Translations under genes and position numbers: made by a program
The notes under the pieces: generated by a model
What the model was told of the DNA's origin: nothing
The model's database searches: none
The model's input: the letters and a program-made list of their open reading frames with translations, nothing else
Assembly: GCF_032163505.1 (NCBI RefSeq)
Contig: NZ_CP134147.1
Location: forward strand, 896,501-960,500
Direction: 5' to 3'
Source of the DNA: Streptococcus parasanguinis
Lineage (GTDB): Bacteria; Bacillota; Bacilli; Lactobacillales; Streptococcaceae
DNA: 64,000 bases
In this document: one piece after another, positions 54,546 to 64,000 of the stretch
Layout: the number at the start of each line of letters is the position of its first letter
Position numbering within the stretch: the stretch's first letter is position 1

Positions 54546-55312
54546 TGGCAAAATTCTTTCATGATGAATGGCTCTACGATCTCCAAAATTATCACTACAG
54601 CCGGGCTCTGCGCTCTATCAAGCAGCAGGAAGAAGTACCGGATTTGCTTGTGAGTTTACTGCAGTTAATGGCGGAACGTCGAGAGCTCAATATCCAACCC
54701 GTCATGAATCAAAAGTTGAGAACCGAGTTGCTAGAGGCGACTGGTTTTCAGCTTTTTTGGCATGAGGATCCAGAAGATGAACAGTTGGCCAACTACCTTT
54801 ATGACTTAGAGGCGAAATTGCGAAATGAACAGATCATTGACTTTGTTCGTGCCGTCAGCCCAGCCATCTATCGGATCTTTATGCGATTGATTCAGTTGAA
54901 AATTCCTGATATTACAAACTATATCCATAATTCCAAAGAATCGAGTTATGACCGTTGGAAGTTTGAGAGCCTGCATGCGTCTGATAACCCTATCCTGCAG
55001 CAATTCCACAGCGAAAGTGTGGTCAATTCCTCCAGTTTGACGGAGTTGATTGTGCAGTTGGATTTGTCAGATAGCGTCAAAGTTGCGACCCAACAATTGC
55101 GGGAGTTAGAAAAATCAGTTCGCAACCCCTTGGCCCACTTGATCAAGCCCTTTGATGAAGAAGAGCTCCATCGGACGACGGGTTTCTCTTCTCAGGATTT
55201 TATGAAGAATTTGATTGACCTTGCAAGCTACACAGGCATCCATTATGATCAAGCTAACTTTTATTTTGATCAGGCCAATGCTGTCATGGAAGAGCTACTA
55301 AAGGAGAAGTAG
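54545..55312 (+). CDS. HEPN-motif protein of unknown function
   Basis: 255 residues, soluble and mostly helical. R193-N-P-L-A-H198 (SVRNPLAHLI) fits the RNxxxH signature of HEPN ribonucleases as found at the end of Csm6-type proteins, followed by DEEELHRTTGFSSQDFM. The N-terminal 180 residues are unassigned. Conserved next to deoD in related streptococci as far as I recall. Starts on the last base of the deoD stop and ends one base before the sirtuin gene. Confidence 0.6.
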   Translation: MAKFFHDEWLYDLQNYHYSRALRSIKQQEEVPDLLVSLLQLMAERRELNIQPVMNQKLRTELLEATGFQLFWHEDPEDEQLANYLYDLEAKLRNEQIIDFVRAVSPAIYRIFMRLIQLKIPDITNYIHNSKESSYDRWKFESLHASDNPILQQFHSESVVNSSSLTELIVQLDLSDSVKVATQQLRELEKSVRNPLAHLIKPFDEEELHRTTGFSSQDFMKNLIDLASYTGIHYDQANFYFDQANAVMEELLKEK

Positions 55313-56044
55313 ATGGATAAAATTGCTCAACTACAGGAGATGATTGATCAGAGTCAACGGATCGTGTTTTTCGGAGGGGCAGGAGTTTCCACGGAGTCAA
55401 ACATTCCAGATTTTCGAAGCTCAGACGGGGTCTATAGTGTTCAGGTAGGGCGGCATTTGACAGCCGAGCAATTGGTCTCCCATACCATGTTTGAGCGCTA
55501 TCCTGAGGACTTTTTCGACTTTTATAAGAAGTACTTGCTCTACCCAGATGCCAAGCCCAATGCAGCCCATCAGTATCTGGCTCGGCTTGAGGAGACTGGT
55601 AAGCTCAAGGCAGTGGTGACACAAAATATCGATAGTCTCCATGAAATGGCTGGTTCTAAAAAAGTTTTGAAGCTCCATGGCAGTGCCGACCGCAATTACT
55701 GTACGGGTTGCCAGCGATTTTATGATTTGGAGGCCTTTCTAGCTTTAGAAGGCCCGGTTCCACATTGCCTGAACTGTGGCAAGGTGGTCAAGCCTGATGT
55801 GACTCTTTACGAGGAACCTCTCGATATGGACGTCTTTAGCCAAGCAGCCCAAGCAATCCAAGAGGCTGATCTCCTGATTATCGGTGGAACTTCCCTTGTG
55901 GTCTACCCAGCGGCTAGCTTGATCCAGTATTTTCAAGGGAAGAAGCTGGTTGTCATCAATAAAACCAGTATCCCTCAAGACAAACAAGCAGACCTGGTTA
56001 TTGAAGGGAAAATTGGCCAAGTATTTTCACAATTAAGACAATAA
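55313..56044 (+). CDS. NAD-dependent protein deacylase (sirtuin)
   Basis: 243 residues. FFGGAGVSTESNIPDFRS binds NAD, TQNIDSLHEMAG, catalytic His122 in LHG, and zinc cysteines at 130, 133, 152 and 155. Removes acyl groups from lysines. AAGGAGAAGT precedes the ATG; in operon with deoD and the HEPN-motif gene, which would make nicotinamide/ADP-ribose chemistry sit beside nucleoside salvage. Confidence 0.93.
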   Translation: MDKIAQLQEMIDQSQRIVFFGGAGVSTESNIPDFRSSDGVYSVQVGRHLTAEQLVSHTMFERYPEDFFDFYKKYLLYPDAKPNAAHQYLARLEETGKLKAVVTQNIDSLHEMAGSKKVLKLHGSADRNYCTGCQRFYDLEAFLALEGPVPHCLNCGKVVKPDVTLYEEPLDMDVFSQAAQAIQEADLLIIGGTSLVVYPAASLIQYFQGKKLVVINKTSIPQDKQADLVIEGKIGQVFSQLRQ

Positions 56045-56045
56045 A

Positions 56046-56083
56046 AAATATCTGAGTGAACATGAGACACTCAGATATTTTTT
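56046..56083. terminator. Bidirectional terminator
   Basis: AATATCTGAGTG, loop, CACTCAGATATT with flanking A and T runs; between the sirtuin and the convergent LysR gene. Confidence 0.85.
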
Positions 56084-56990
56084 ATTTATCAAACTTCACT
56101 TCCTCAAGCAAGTACTCGATGAATTTTTCTCCCATTTTTGAGAGAGCTGTTTTTTCATGTTTGATGTAGACCAACTCGATTGTGTCTTCGATATCAAGGG
56201 GAATGGAGACGATGTTATTTCCGTTGAGATTGCTGTTGAGGATCCCGGTCGCAATGGTGTAGCCATCCAGACCAATCAAGAGATTAAAGAGGGTCGCCCG
56301 GTCACTGACAACGATGGATTTCTTATGATGCTCTTGAGAGAGAATCTCTTCTGAGAAGTAGAAGGAGTTGTGGGTTCCTTGGTCATAGCTAAGGTATGGG
56401 AAATCTTCCAGATCTGACAAGTGGACGATCTCCTTCTTGGCAAGAGGATTGGTCTTGCTGACAAAGATATGAGGTTGCGCTGTAAAGAGGTGGGTGGCAA
56501 TCAGGTGATTATCATCCAGCATCTTAGAGAGGACATCGCGGTTGTAGCTATTCAAAAAGAGTACGCCAACCTCGCTGCGGAAGTTCTTGACGTCATCGAT
56601 GATCTCCCAAGTCCGCGTCTCCCGTAGGAAGAGCTCGTATTTTTCCATGTCGCTTTTCTTCAATAGTGAAACGAAGGCCTCAACCACGAAGGCGTAGTGC
56701 TGTGAAGAGACGCTGAAAAGCTCACGAGAGCCCACAGGATTTTTATAGCGCTCGGACAAGAGGTCAATCTGCTCCACCACCTGGCGGGCATAAGAGAGGA
56801 ACTCCATCCCATCGCGGGTCAAAGTGATCCCTTTGGGATTTCGGATAAAGATTTCAATTCCCATCTCATTTTCCAAGTCCTTGACAGCATTGGAAAGGCT
56901 AGGTTGAGTGATGAAGAGTTGTTTTGCGGCCTCATTCATAGAGCCGGTTTCGACGATTTTGATAATGTATTGTAATTGTTGTATTCTCAT
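56082..56990 (-). CDS. cpsY: LysR-family regulator, CpsY/MtaR type
   Basis: 302 residues. HTH (QYIIKIVETGSMNEAAKQLF, ITQPSLSNAVKDLE) then a substrate-binding domain; FSVSSQHYAFVVEAFVSLL and SYDQGTHNSFYFSEE are those of the streptococcal CpsY/MtaR regulators, which act on methionine uptake and surface or immune-evasion traits. No divergent target gene is adjacent except the DUF6688-like gene 240 bases away. Confidence 0.8.
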   Translation of the reverse strand: MRIQQLQYIIKIVETGSMNEAAKQLFITQPSLSNAVKDLENEMGIEIFIRNPKGITLTRDGMEFLSYARQVVEQIDLLSERYKNPVGSRELFSVSSQHYAFVVEAFVSLLKKSDMEKYELFLRETRTWEIIDDVKNFRSEVGVLFLNSYNRDVLSKMLDDNHLIATHLFTAQPHIFVSKTNPLAKKEIVHLSDLEDFPYLSYDQGTHNSFYFSEEILSQEHHKKSIVVSDRATLFNLLIGLDGYTIATGILNSNLNGNNIVSIPLDIEDTIELVYIKHEKTALSKMGEKFIEYLLEEVKFDK

Positions 56991-57231
56991 GCTTTTATTT
57001 TAACATAAAAAAGCGCGTTTTTCCCGTAAAATGTGGTCTTTCAAGGACTGTATGAGAATAAGACAGGCTGAGGTAGGTAATAGGAAGTAGGCTAGATCAA
57101 ATAGTTAAAAAATAGAAGATTGGAAACAAAATCTACATCTGGGGACTGATTTTGATGGAAAAATACAGTTTTGCCTTGCTGAAGGTAAGATCTGATTGAT
57201 AGAATGGTAAAAAATTGATTGAGGAGATCTT

Positions 57232-58668
57232 ATGAAAAAACTCGTTTCCTGGTATAAGAAAAAGGATAAGGAATTGGAAACCCATTTCACAGCTGGTCTG
57301 TTGCAGATCAATTTTGTGACCAATGCTCTGATTCTATTGGCCTTTTACATCTATTTGGTTATTAGTCAGTCGCTCTACGCAATTAAGGATCCATTCATTC
57401 AATTTAGTTTTCTTGCTATAGTATCCTTTACGATGGAGGTCTTGCCCTATGGTGTGACCTTAGCCCTTTTTGTTCCCAATATTTTTGTCATTATCTATGG
57501 GATCGGTCGGTGGTCTAGCCTCCAGTTCAAAGAAGCTGAAGAAGAAGCTCTCAAAGATCCGGATTTGTTTGAAGATAGGGTGCCAAAGGAAGGAAAAGGG
57601 ACAAGAGAAGATGACGCATCTCTTATGAAGGAAAAGCAAGAATCACCTAATCCTAAGCCTGTCAAAAAGAAAAAGCAACAGCCTACAATTGTTCTTTGGT
57701 TTGGTCTCTTTGGTTGCTTTCTCGAAGCGATTTTCATTTACATCGTCAAGGAGATGACCTTTTACGAATGGAATGAGCCCTTGATCAATTCTCAGAAACA
57801 TGCCTTGATCTGGTCTGGCGCCTATCCGACCTTCTTTACACTGGCAGCTCTTACTTTACTAGCCTTGATTATCTATTCCTACCGGGATGCGAATTCACTT
57901 TCGCCGTTAGCAAATGTCTTCTGTATTAGTGGCATTCTAGGAGGAGTGGTTCTCCTCTTAGTTTTTGATAATCAACTGCAGGTAGCAAGTTTTCACACCT
58001 TTTTCTTACTGATCTATTCCATCCATCTCTTATGGGTTCGCATTAAGGAGTGGCAGGAAGATCGAACAGAGATAAGCTATGAGAATCGTCTACTTCAATG
58101 GCTCCATCAGCTCTTAAACAAGTCGCGCAACTGGCCATGGCTAGCGGTCCTTATCGCTATTCCAACCCTTGCCCTTGTTGTCCTTGTTCTCATGCTCTTT
58201 GGGCAGCAGCCGGATTCCATGATCAAGGCATGGACCAATACAGCTGATTGGGCCTTCTCACAGAAGATCCCTCCTCAGAATCTTATCATTGATGAGCACT
58301 ATCTCTGTACGGTTGCGGCTGGTGGGCATGAAAAAGTTGTCAAGCCCCAGCGGATGGGCATCCGCCACGGTCATCCAGTCGTTGTCAATCGCCAGCTTTG
58401 TATTGCCAATGCCTTTGAACAGGTACTAGAAGAAAAGACGCCGCGATTCCATCGCTTCTTGCGTCGCAATTACGACCGCTATGGCTATCCCTTTGCTAAA
58501 CACATCAAGAAGAAATGGGCTATGGACCTGATTTACTACCTAATGAAACCCTTGGAATGGCTCTTTTTACTTGTTCTTTATCTAGTTGATCGTAAGCCTG
58601 AAAATCGAATTGCCATGCAATACATCAAACCGATCCCAGAAGATTTTGACCCCAAGAAAGCTTCGTAA
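57232..58668 (+). CDS. DUF6688-like large membrane protein
   Basis: 478 residues. Six or seven spans interrupted by a charged loop (about residues 100-145, rich in Glu and Lys). The C-terminal part LCTVAAGGHEKVVKPQRMGI and VVNRQLCIANAFEQVL with two Cys is the most conserved and recalls DUF6688. No function known. GAGGAGATCTT precedes the ATG. Confidence 0.65.
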   Translation: MKKLVSWYKKKDKELETHFTAGLLQINFVTNALILLAFYIYLVISQSLYAIKDPFIQFSFLAIVSFTMEVLPYGVTLALFVPNIFVIIYGIGRWSSLQFKEAEEEALKDPDLFEDRVPKEGKGTREDDASLMKEKQESPNPKPVKKKKQQPTIVLWFGLFGCFLEAIFIYIVKEMTFYEWNEPLINSQKHALIWSGAYPTFFTLAALTLLALIIYSYRDANSLSPLANVFCISGILGGVVLLLVFDNQLQVASFHTFFLLIYSIHLLWVRIKEWQEDRTEISYENRLLQWLHQLLNKSRNWPWLAVLIAIPTLALVVLVLMLFGQQPDSMIKAWTNTADWAFSQKIPPQNLIIDEHYLCTVAAGGHEKVVKPQRMGIRHGHPVVVNRQLCIANAFEQVLEEKTPRFHRFLRRNYDRYGYPFAKHIKKKWAMDLIYYLMKPLEWLFLLVLYLVDRKPENRIAMQYIKPIPEDFDPKKAS

Positions 58669-58683
58669 GCTACCGATTTCTAC

Positions 58684-58712
58684 TTGACAAGCGAGAAGGA
58701 GCGCGATATAAT
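58684..58712 (+). promoter_or_regulatory. Promoter of pyrK-pyrDB
   Basis: TTGACA (58684-58689), 17 bases, TATAAT (58707-58712): a consensus promoter. Confidence 0.9.
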
Positions 58713-58830
58713 GAGACAAATTTAACCTTTAAGAGGTCCAGAGAGGCCTGCAAGGAAAGACGGAATAAAGATCAGCGGACGGAGTCTAGCTGACCATTTG
58801 TGGGACCTTGCTTTTGCGAGGTCTTTTTTG
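58713..58830 (+). promoter_or_regulatory. PyrR attenuator leader of pyrK-pyrDB
   Basis: GGTCCAGAGAGGCC (58735-58748) is the PyrR-binding anti-antiterminator; the terminator is GACCTTGC/GCGAGGTC (58804-58823) plus T run. UMP-bound PyrR favours termination. Confidence 0.88.
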
Positions 58831-58853
58831 CTGAAAGAAAGAAGAGGAAACCA

Positions 58854-60609
<1,756 letters not shown>

Positions 60610-60613
60610 ATCC

Positions 60614-60642
60614 TTGACTTTTCCCAAATATCGTACTACAAT
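60614..60642 (+). promoter_or_regulatory. Promoter of pyrF
   Basis: TTGACT (60614-60619), 17 bases, TACAAT (60637-60642). Confidence 0.85.
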
Positions 60643-60755
60643 AAATAAAAACCTTTAAAGTAGTCCAGAGAGGCTCCTAAGGTCTAGACGGTGAATCATG
60701 GTAGTTGTTCCTACCTAATTTTCGTGTAACCTTGCCTCGGGCAAGGTTTTTTTGT
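60643..60755 (+). promoter_or_regulatory. PyrR attenuator leader of pyrF
   Basis: AGTCCAGAGAGGCT (60662-60675) is the PyrR site; terminator ACCTTGCC, TCG, GGCAAGGT with seven Ts (60729-60754). Confidence 0.9.
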
Positions 60756-60788
60756 AGATAAAATGATCAATCAAAAAAGGAGTAATCC

Positions 60789-61481
60789 ATGCGTGAAGAA
60801 CGTCCTATTATCGCCCTTGACTTCCCAGCTTTCGAGGATGTCAAACACTTTTTAGAGCATTTTCCAGAAGACGAAAAATTATTTGTAAAAATCGGAATGG
60901 AATTTTTCTATGCAGTTGGTCCTGAAATTGTACATTACCTCAAAGGGCTTGGACACAGTATTTTCCTTGATTTAAAATTGCATGATATCCCAAATACAGT
61001 CAAATCAGCCATGTCCGTACTGGGGACTTTCGGAGTAGATATGGTGACGGTCCACGCAGCCGGTGGTGTAGAGATGATGCGCGAAGCCAAGGCAGCTCTT
61101 GGTGAAGGGGCTAAGTTGGTAGCCGTGACCCAGTTGACTTCTACCAGTGAAGAAGACATGCGTGATTGCCAAAACATCCAAACAACGGTCCAAGAATCTG
61201 TAGTTAATTATGCTCGCAAGGCCCAAGAAGCAGGCTTGGATGGCGTTGTCTGTTCAGCCCATGAAGTAGCCTTGATCAAGGATGCCACTTCATCAGACTT
61301 TGTCTGTGTCACACCAGGGATTCGTCCTGCTGGAGCTGAAATTGGTGACCAAAAACGTGTCATGACTCCACAAGAAGCCCATAAAATTGGATCTGACTAT
61401 ATTGTCGTTGGACGTCCAATCATCCAAGCAGAAAACCCATGGGACGCTTACCATGAAATTAAGAGACAGTGGAATGCGTAA
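60789..61481 (+). CDS. pyrF: Orotidine 5'-phosphate decarboxylase
   Basis: 230 residues. [15 protein letters not shown], catalytic [11 protein letters not shown] (Asp-Lys-x-x-Asp) and [14 protein letters not shown]. Converts OMP to UMP. AAAGGAG precedes the ATG. Its stop abuts the structured repeat array that separates it from pyrE. Confidence 0.96.
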   Translation: MREERPIIALDFPAFEDVKHFLEHFPEDEKLFVKIGMEFFYAVGPEIVHYLKGLGHSIFLDLKLHDIPNTVKSAMSVLGTFGVDMVTVHAAGGVEMMREAKAALGEGAKLVAVTQLTSTSEEDMRDCQNIQTTVQESVVNYARKAQEAGLDGVVCSAHEVALIKDATSSDFVCVTPGIRPAGAEIGDQKRVMTPQEAHKIGSDYIVVGRPIIQAENPWDAYHEIKRQWNA

Positions 61482-61850
61482 GAGCTACTAAAAGTGAAAC
61501 TTTTGTAGCTCTACGGAAAGTCCTATGGGACCTTTCCTAACGCATTCACTAGATTTAGAGTATAAAAATAATCGTTTTATCCTCTAAATCGTCGGAATAC
61601 CAATCGCTACTAAAAGTGGGATTTTTTGTAGCTGTACGGGAAGTCCTACGGGATCTTCCCTAACGAGTTCACTAGATCACAGAAGAGAAAATGATCGTTT
61701 CTCTTCTGTAATCGTCGGAATAATCGGAGCCCGATAGGGCCTTCTCTAAACTATTCACTAACTTAGTTGAAAGAAAATTATCGTTTCTTTCAACTAAGTG
61801 TCGGAACTTAAAAAGTCCATGGGATCTTCCCTAACGCGTTCACTAACCTG
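61482..61850. repeat. Tandem structured RNA-like array between pyrF and pyrE
   Basis: Units 61482-61600, 61604-61722, 61723-61806 and a partial 61807-61850. Consensus order: hairpin GCTAC..GTAGC; stem GG(A/G)AAG/CTT(T/C)CC with loop TCCTA(T/C)GGGA; CTAACG..TTCACTA; a long variable stem (9, 16 and 16 base pairs, unlike sequences) whose apex is always AAATNATCGTTT; GTCGGAA. Stems differ yet pair, so structure is conserved. No ORF. Confidence 0.85.
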
Positions 61851-61919
61851 TAATGTTGTTGTTTAAATCTAAAAATGATTTAATTCGTATATGATTAAAA
61901 TCGTAAAAAAGGAGTCGTC

Positions 61920-62552
61920 ATGTCATTAGCTAAAGATATTGCTAGCCATCTTTTGAAAATCGAAGCGGTTTATTTGAAACCAGAAGAACCTTTTACTTGG
62001 GCATCTGGGATCAAGTCCCCAATTTATACCGATAACCGTGTAACCCTCGCTTATCCTGAAACTCGTACCTTGATCGAAAATGGATTTGTAGATAAAATCA
62101 AGGAAGCTTTCCCTGAAGTAGAAGTGATTGCAGGTACAGCAACTGCAGGAATTCCTCACGGAGCCATTATTGCGGACAAGATGAATTTGCCATTTGCCTA
62201 CATCCGTAGCAAACCAAAAGACCATGGTGCTGGAAACCAAATTGAAGGCCGTGTACCACAAGGTCAAAAGATGGTCGTAGTGGAAGATTTGATTTCTACT
62301 GGTGGATCTGTCTTGGATGCTGTCGCAGCTGCCAAGCGTGAAGGGGCGGACGTTCTTGGTGTGGTTGCCATCTTCACCTACCAATTGGAGAAAGCCGATA
62401 AGAAATTTGCGGAAGCTGGCGTTCAACTTGAAACCTTGTCTAACTATACAGAATTGATTCATTTGGCAGAAGAACAAGGTTATATCACTTCTGAAGGTTT
62501 AGAGTTGTTGCACCGTTTCAAGGAAAACCAAGAAACTTGGCAAAATAAATAA
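61920..62552 (+). CDS. pyrE: Orotate phosphoribosyltransferase
   Basis: 210 residues. [16 protein letters not shown], the PRPP loop [15 protein letters not shown] and [15 protein letters not shown]. Makes OMP for PyrF. AAAGGAGTCGTC precedes the ATG. Unlike pyrK and pyrF it has no visible PyrR site; the repeat array occupies its upstream region. Confidence 0.96.
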   Translation: MSLAKDIASHLLKIEAVYLKPEEPFTWASGIKSPIYTDNRVTLAYPETRTLIENGFVDKIKEAFPEVEVIAGTATAGIPHGAIIADKMNLPFAYIRSKPKDHGAGNQIEGRVPQGQKMVVVEDLISTGGSVLDAVAAAKREGADVLGVVAIFTYQLEKADKKFAEAGVQLETLSNYTELIHLAEEQGYITSEGLELLHRFKENQETWQNK

Positions 62553-62558
62553 TAGGAC

Positions 62559-62586
62559 GGAAGCGTTTCTAACGCTTCTTTTTTAT
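62559..62586 (+). terminator. Terminator of pyrE
   Basis: GAAGCGTT, TCT, AACGCTTC and a T run. Confidence 0.85.
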
Positions 62587-62694
62587 ACTATTTTCACTAG
62601 TTGGTGGTTAACTTGAATCTCAAAGTAAAATCCGGTATGATAGTAGTAATTGTTTTTATGGATGAAGGAAAAACTATTTTTAAGGGAGAATAAG

Positions 62695-63294
62695 ATGACA
62701 AAAGAACATTATTTGCAAGTGAAGAAGCAGGCTCGGGTCTGGTTTACCGTCAATATCATCATCAGTTTGATTGCTATTGCAGGAGGAATTTTAGTGGTCA
62801 TTAGTAAATCACGTCATATCCCATTTTTATTGATGGCCTTGGGGGCACTGACTTTGATGAACCAAGTCTTGGTTACCCCCGCTTTCAACGCCAAAAAAGA
62901 AGCTGAGGAAGAACATCCAGAATGGAAGAGCTTGTCTACTAAAGATACTAAACTTCCTGTGGAGAATCTGCAGAAAGGGGTTTTGGTATCAGCTGCGGCT
63001 CTTCTGATTGTCATTATTGGTTTCTTCATGTTCTATCGTCCTCTTCCGACAACAGACGCAGGAACTGAAGTGATCAAAACCTATCGAGAGATTCAGTCTG
63101 TTCCAGAAAGTTCGACAGAAAAAGAATCTAACTCGATCTCCAATTTGACTCCGAAAGATGTTCAAACCTTACAAGAATTGAAAGAAGAAATCGAATCCAA
63201 TGCCCCATCAGATTCAAACTCACTAGATATAAACAAAGCAAAAGATCTTGCAGAAAAAGCGCAGCAACAGAATTGGTTGAAAAGGGGAGAATAA
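62695..63294 (+). CDS. Membrane protein of unknown function
   Basis: 199 residues with three spans (WFTVNIIISLIAIAGGILVV, IPFLLMALGALTLMNQVLV, LVSAAALLIVIIGFFMFY) and a polar Glu/Ser/Asn-rich C-terminal tail outside. No family. AAGGGAGAATAAG precedes ATG 62695. Confidence 0.75.
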   Translation: MTKEHYLQVKKQARVWFTVNIIISLIAIAGGILVVISKSRHIPFLLMALGALTLMNQVLVTPAFNAKKEAEEEHPEWKSLSTKDTKLPVENLQKGVLVSAAALLIVIIGFFMFYRPLPTTDAGTEVIKTYREIQSVPESSTEKESNSISNLTPKDVQTLQELKEEIESNAPSDSNSLDINKAKDLAEKAQQQNWLKRGE

Positions 63295-63349
63295 AAATTT
63301 TTTCAAGGGATTTGAAACCAACTAGTTTATGTGAAAAGGTAAAAAATTA

Positions 63350-63841
63350 ATGACAGTAACAATATTCTGGCTTAGTTTGGGCATTCTGACACTTATTTTC
63401 CTGATCATGCTGCTTATCTTTTACACCTTGTATCGCCGTGAAATAAAAGTGAAAACAGAATCTACCGCAAAAGTTATGGGAGAAGTAGTTGCTTTTGATT
63501 CCCAAAATCAACTGCTTATTTCTCTGCCTGTGGTGGAGTATCAAGTCGAGGGTGAAAGATACCAGAAGAACTTTACCTACGCTTATTTTAGAGAGACTTC
63601 TTCTAAGTCAAGACAAACCAATGTTTTCGATAGAACCTATGTTCTTGGAGCCGGCAAAAATCTGGATTTGCGGATGATATTCCCAATTGGGTCTCCTATG
63701 ACAGTTTTTTATAATCCAGTCGATCCACAGCTTGGTTTTGTCGAACGATATGCCGGCTTAGTCGGTTTCTATAAAATCGGAATGATTCTAACGGTTGGAA
63801 TTTATCTTGGGTTAGTATGTATTCTAGCTTTGTTAGGTTGA
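63350..63841 (+). CDS. DUF3592-like membrane protein
   Basis: 163 residues: N-terminal span (IFWLSLGILTLIFLIMLLIFYTLY), a beta-rich domain (AKVMGEVVAFDSQNQLLISL, VVEYQVEGERY, GSPMTVFYNPVDPQ) and a C-terminal span. The VEYQVEGE and V.YNPxDP motifs are those of DUF3592. Function unknown. Confidence 0.75.
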   Translation: MTVTIFWLSLGILTLIFLIMLLIFYTLYRREIKVKTESTAKVMGEVVAFDSQNQLLISLPVVEYQVEGERYQKNFTYAYFRETSSKSRQTNVFDRTYVLGAGKNLDLRMIFPIGSPMTVFYNPVDPQLGFVERYAGLVGFYKIGMILTVGIYLGLVCILALLG

Positions 63842-63908
63842 ATTGTTCCGACCTATCTGAAATAAAAAGCACATTCATATATGTTTGGTTGAATGAGAGG
63901 ATTTTCAA

Positions 63909-64000
63909 TGATCAAAAGAGGTCAATGTTTTAATATCAGTTTGAATGGGAAAAGGCCACTCTGGGGGTACTTTTTGTTGGTGACAGATCAAGGGGAAGAA
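63909..64000 (+). CDS. Start of an ORF that runs off the right edge
   Basis: ATG 63909 after GAGAGGATTTTC opens MIKRGQCFNISLNGKRPLWG and is open to base 64000. Too short to assign. Confidence 0.45.

Noticed and set aside
61482-61919. PyrR attenuator upstream of pyrE
   Set aside because: No GTCCAGAGAGGCT-like motif; the stems here belong to the tandem array instead.

Overview
The window looks like a low-GC, AT-rich Firmicute chromosome, most probably an oral Streptococcus of the parasanguinis/sanguinis/mitis type. This is an inference from gene content and neighbourhood (pde2-rpmE2, rplS-tRNA-Arg, rpiA-deoB-punA-deoD, a pyrK-pyrDB-pyrF-pyrE cluster with PyrR attenuators), strong AGGAGG-type ribosome sites and a type II-A CRISPR repeat close to those of S. 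thermophilus and S. mutans. No marker that fixes the species is present.

Layout. 1-1.1 kb: tail of a decayed integrative element on the minus strand (frameshifted Y-family polymerase, small protein, YolD-like gene running off the edge). 1.7-7.1 kb: a beta-glucoside operon (two RpiR regulators, GH1 6-phospho-beta-glucosidase, PTS IIB-IIC-IIA) ending in a truncated sucrose-phosphorylase-like gene. 7.4-10.2 kb: orphan genes (zinc-ribbon protein, alpha/beta hydrolase, DUF4336). 10.4-18.1 kb: a duplicated module, relB-relE-small membrane protein-GNAT, present twice around a MerR/ABC operon. 18.3-30.6 kb: secreted nuclease, Fic and Doc toxin-antitoxin remnants, neopullulanase-type GH13, RDD, NUDIX, MerR, lipoprotein, CbrC, two CPBP proteases and an ankyrin protein. 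30.7-36.1 kb: glpK, a structured intergenic repeat, butA, a lipoprotein, rpmE2, a membrane protein and pde2. 36.2-38.5 kb: a toxin-like protein fragment overlapping the first of two paralogous membrane-anchored proteins, then a third-copy tail. 38.6-41.2 kb: flavodoxin, chorismate mutase, ClC, rplS and tRNA-Arg(CCU). 41.1-43.7 kb: a small island bounded by duplicated tRNA 3' ends, carrying immunity-like genes, followed by a collapsed IS and one isolated CRISPR repeat. 44-48 kb: two lipoproteins, a PrsW-type protease and mnmE. 48.2-56 kb: pentose/nucleoside salvage (rpiA, deoB, punA, deoD) with DUF1697, a second ClC, an amidotransferase, a HEPN-motif protein and a sirtuin. 56-58.7 kb: LysR regulator and a DUF6688-like membrane protein. 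58.7-62.6 kb: PyrR-attenuated pyrimidine genes. 62.7-64 kb: small membrane proteins.

How it works together. Sugar genes import and cleave phosphorylated beta-glucosides. RpiA and DeoB link pentose phosphates to nucleoside phosphorolysis by PunA and DeoD. PyrK/PyrDB, PyrE and PyrF make UMP de novo under PyrR control. The accessory intervals are rich in worn toxin-antitoxin and toxin-immunity genes.

The least explained sequences are two arrays of tandem, structured, non-coding units: 61482-61850, between pyrF and pyrE, with compensatory base changes in its stems, and 53481-53834, directly against the deoD start codon.
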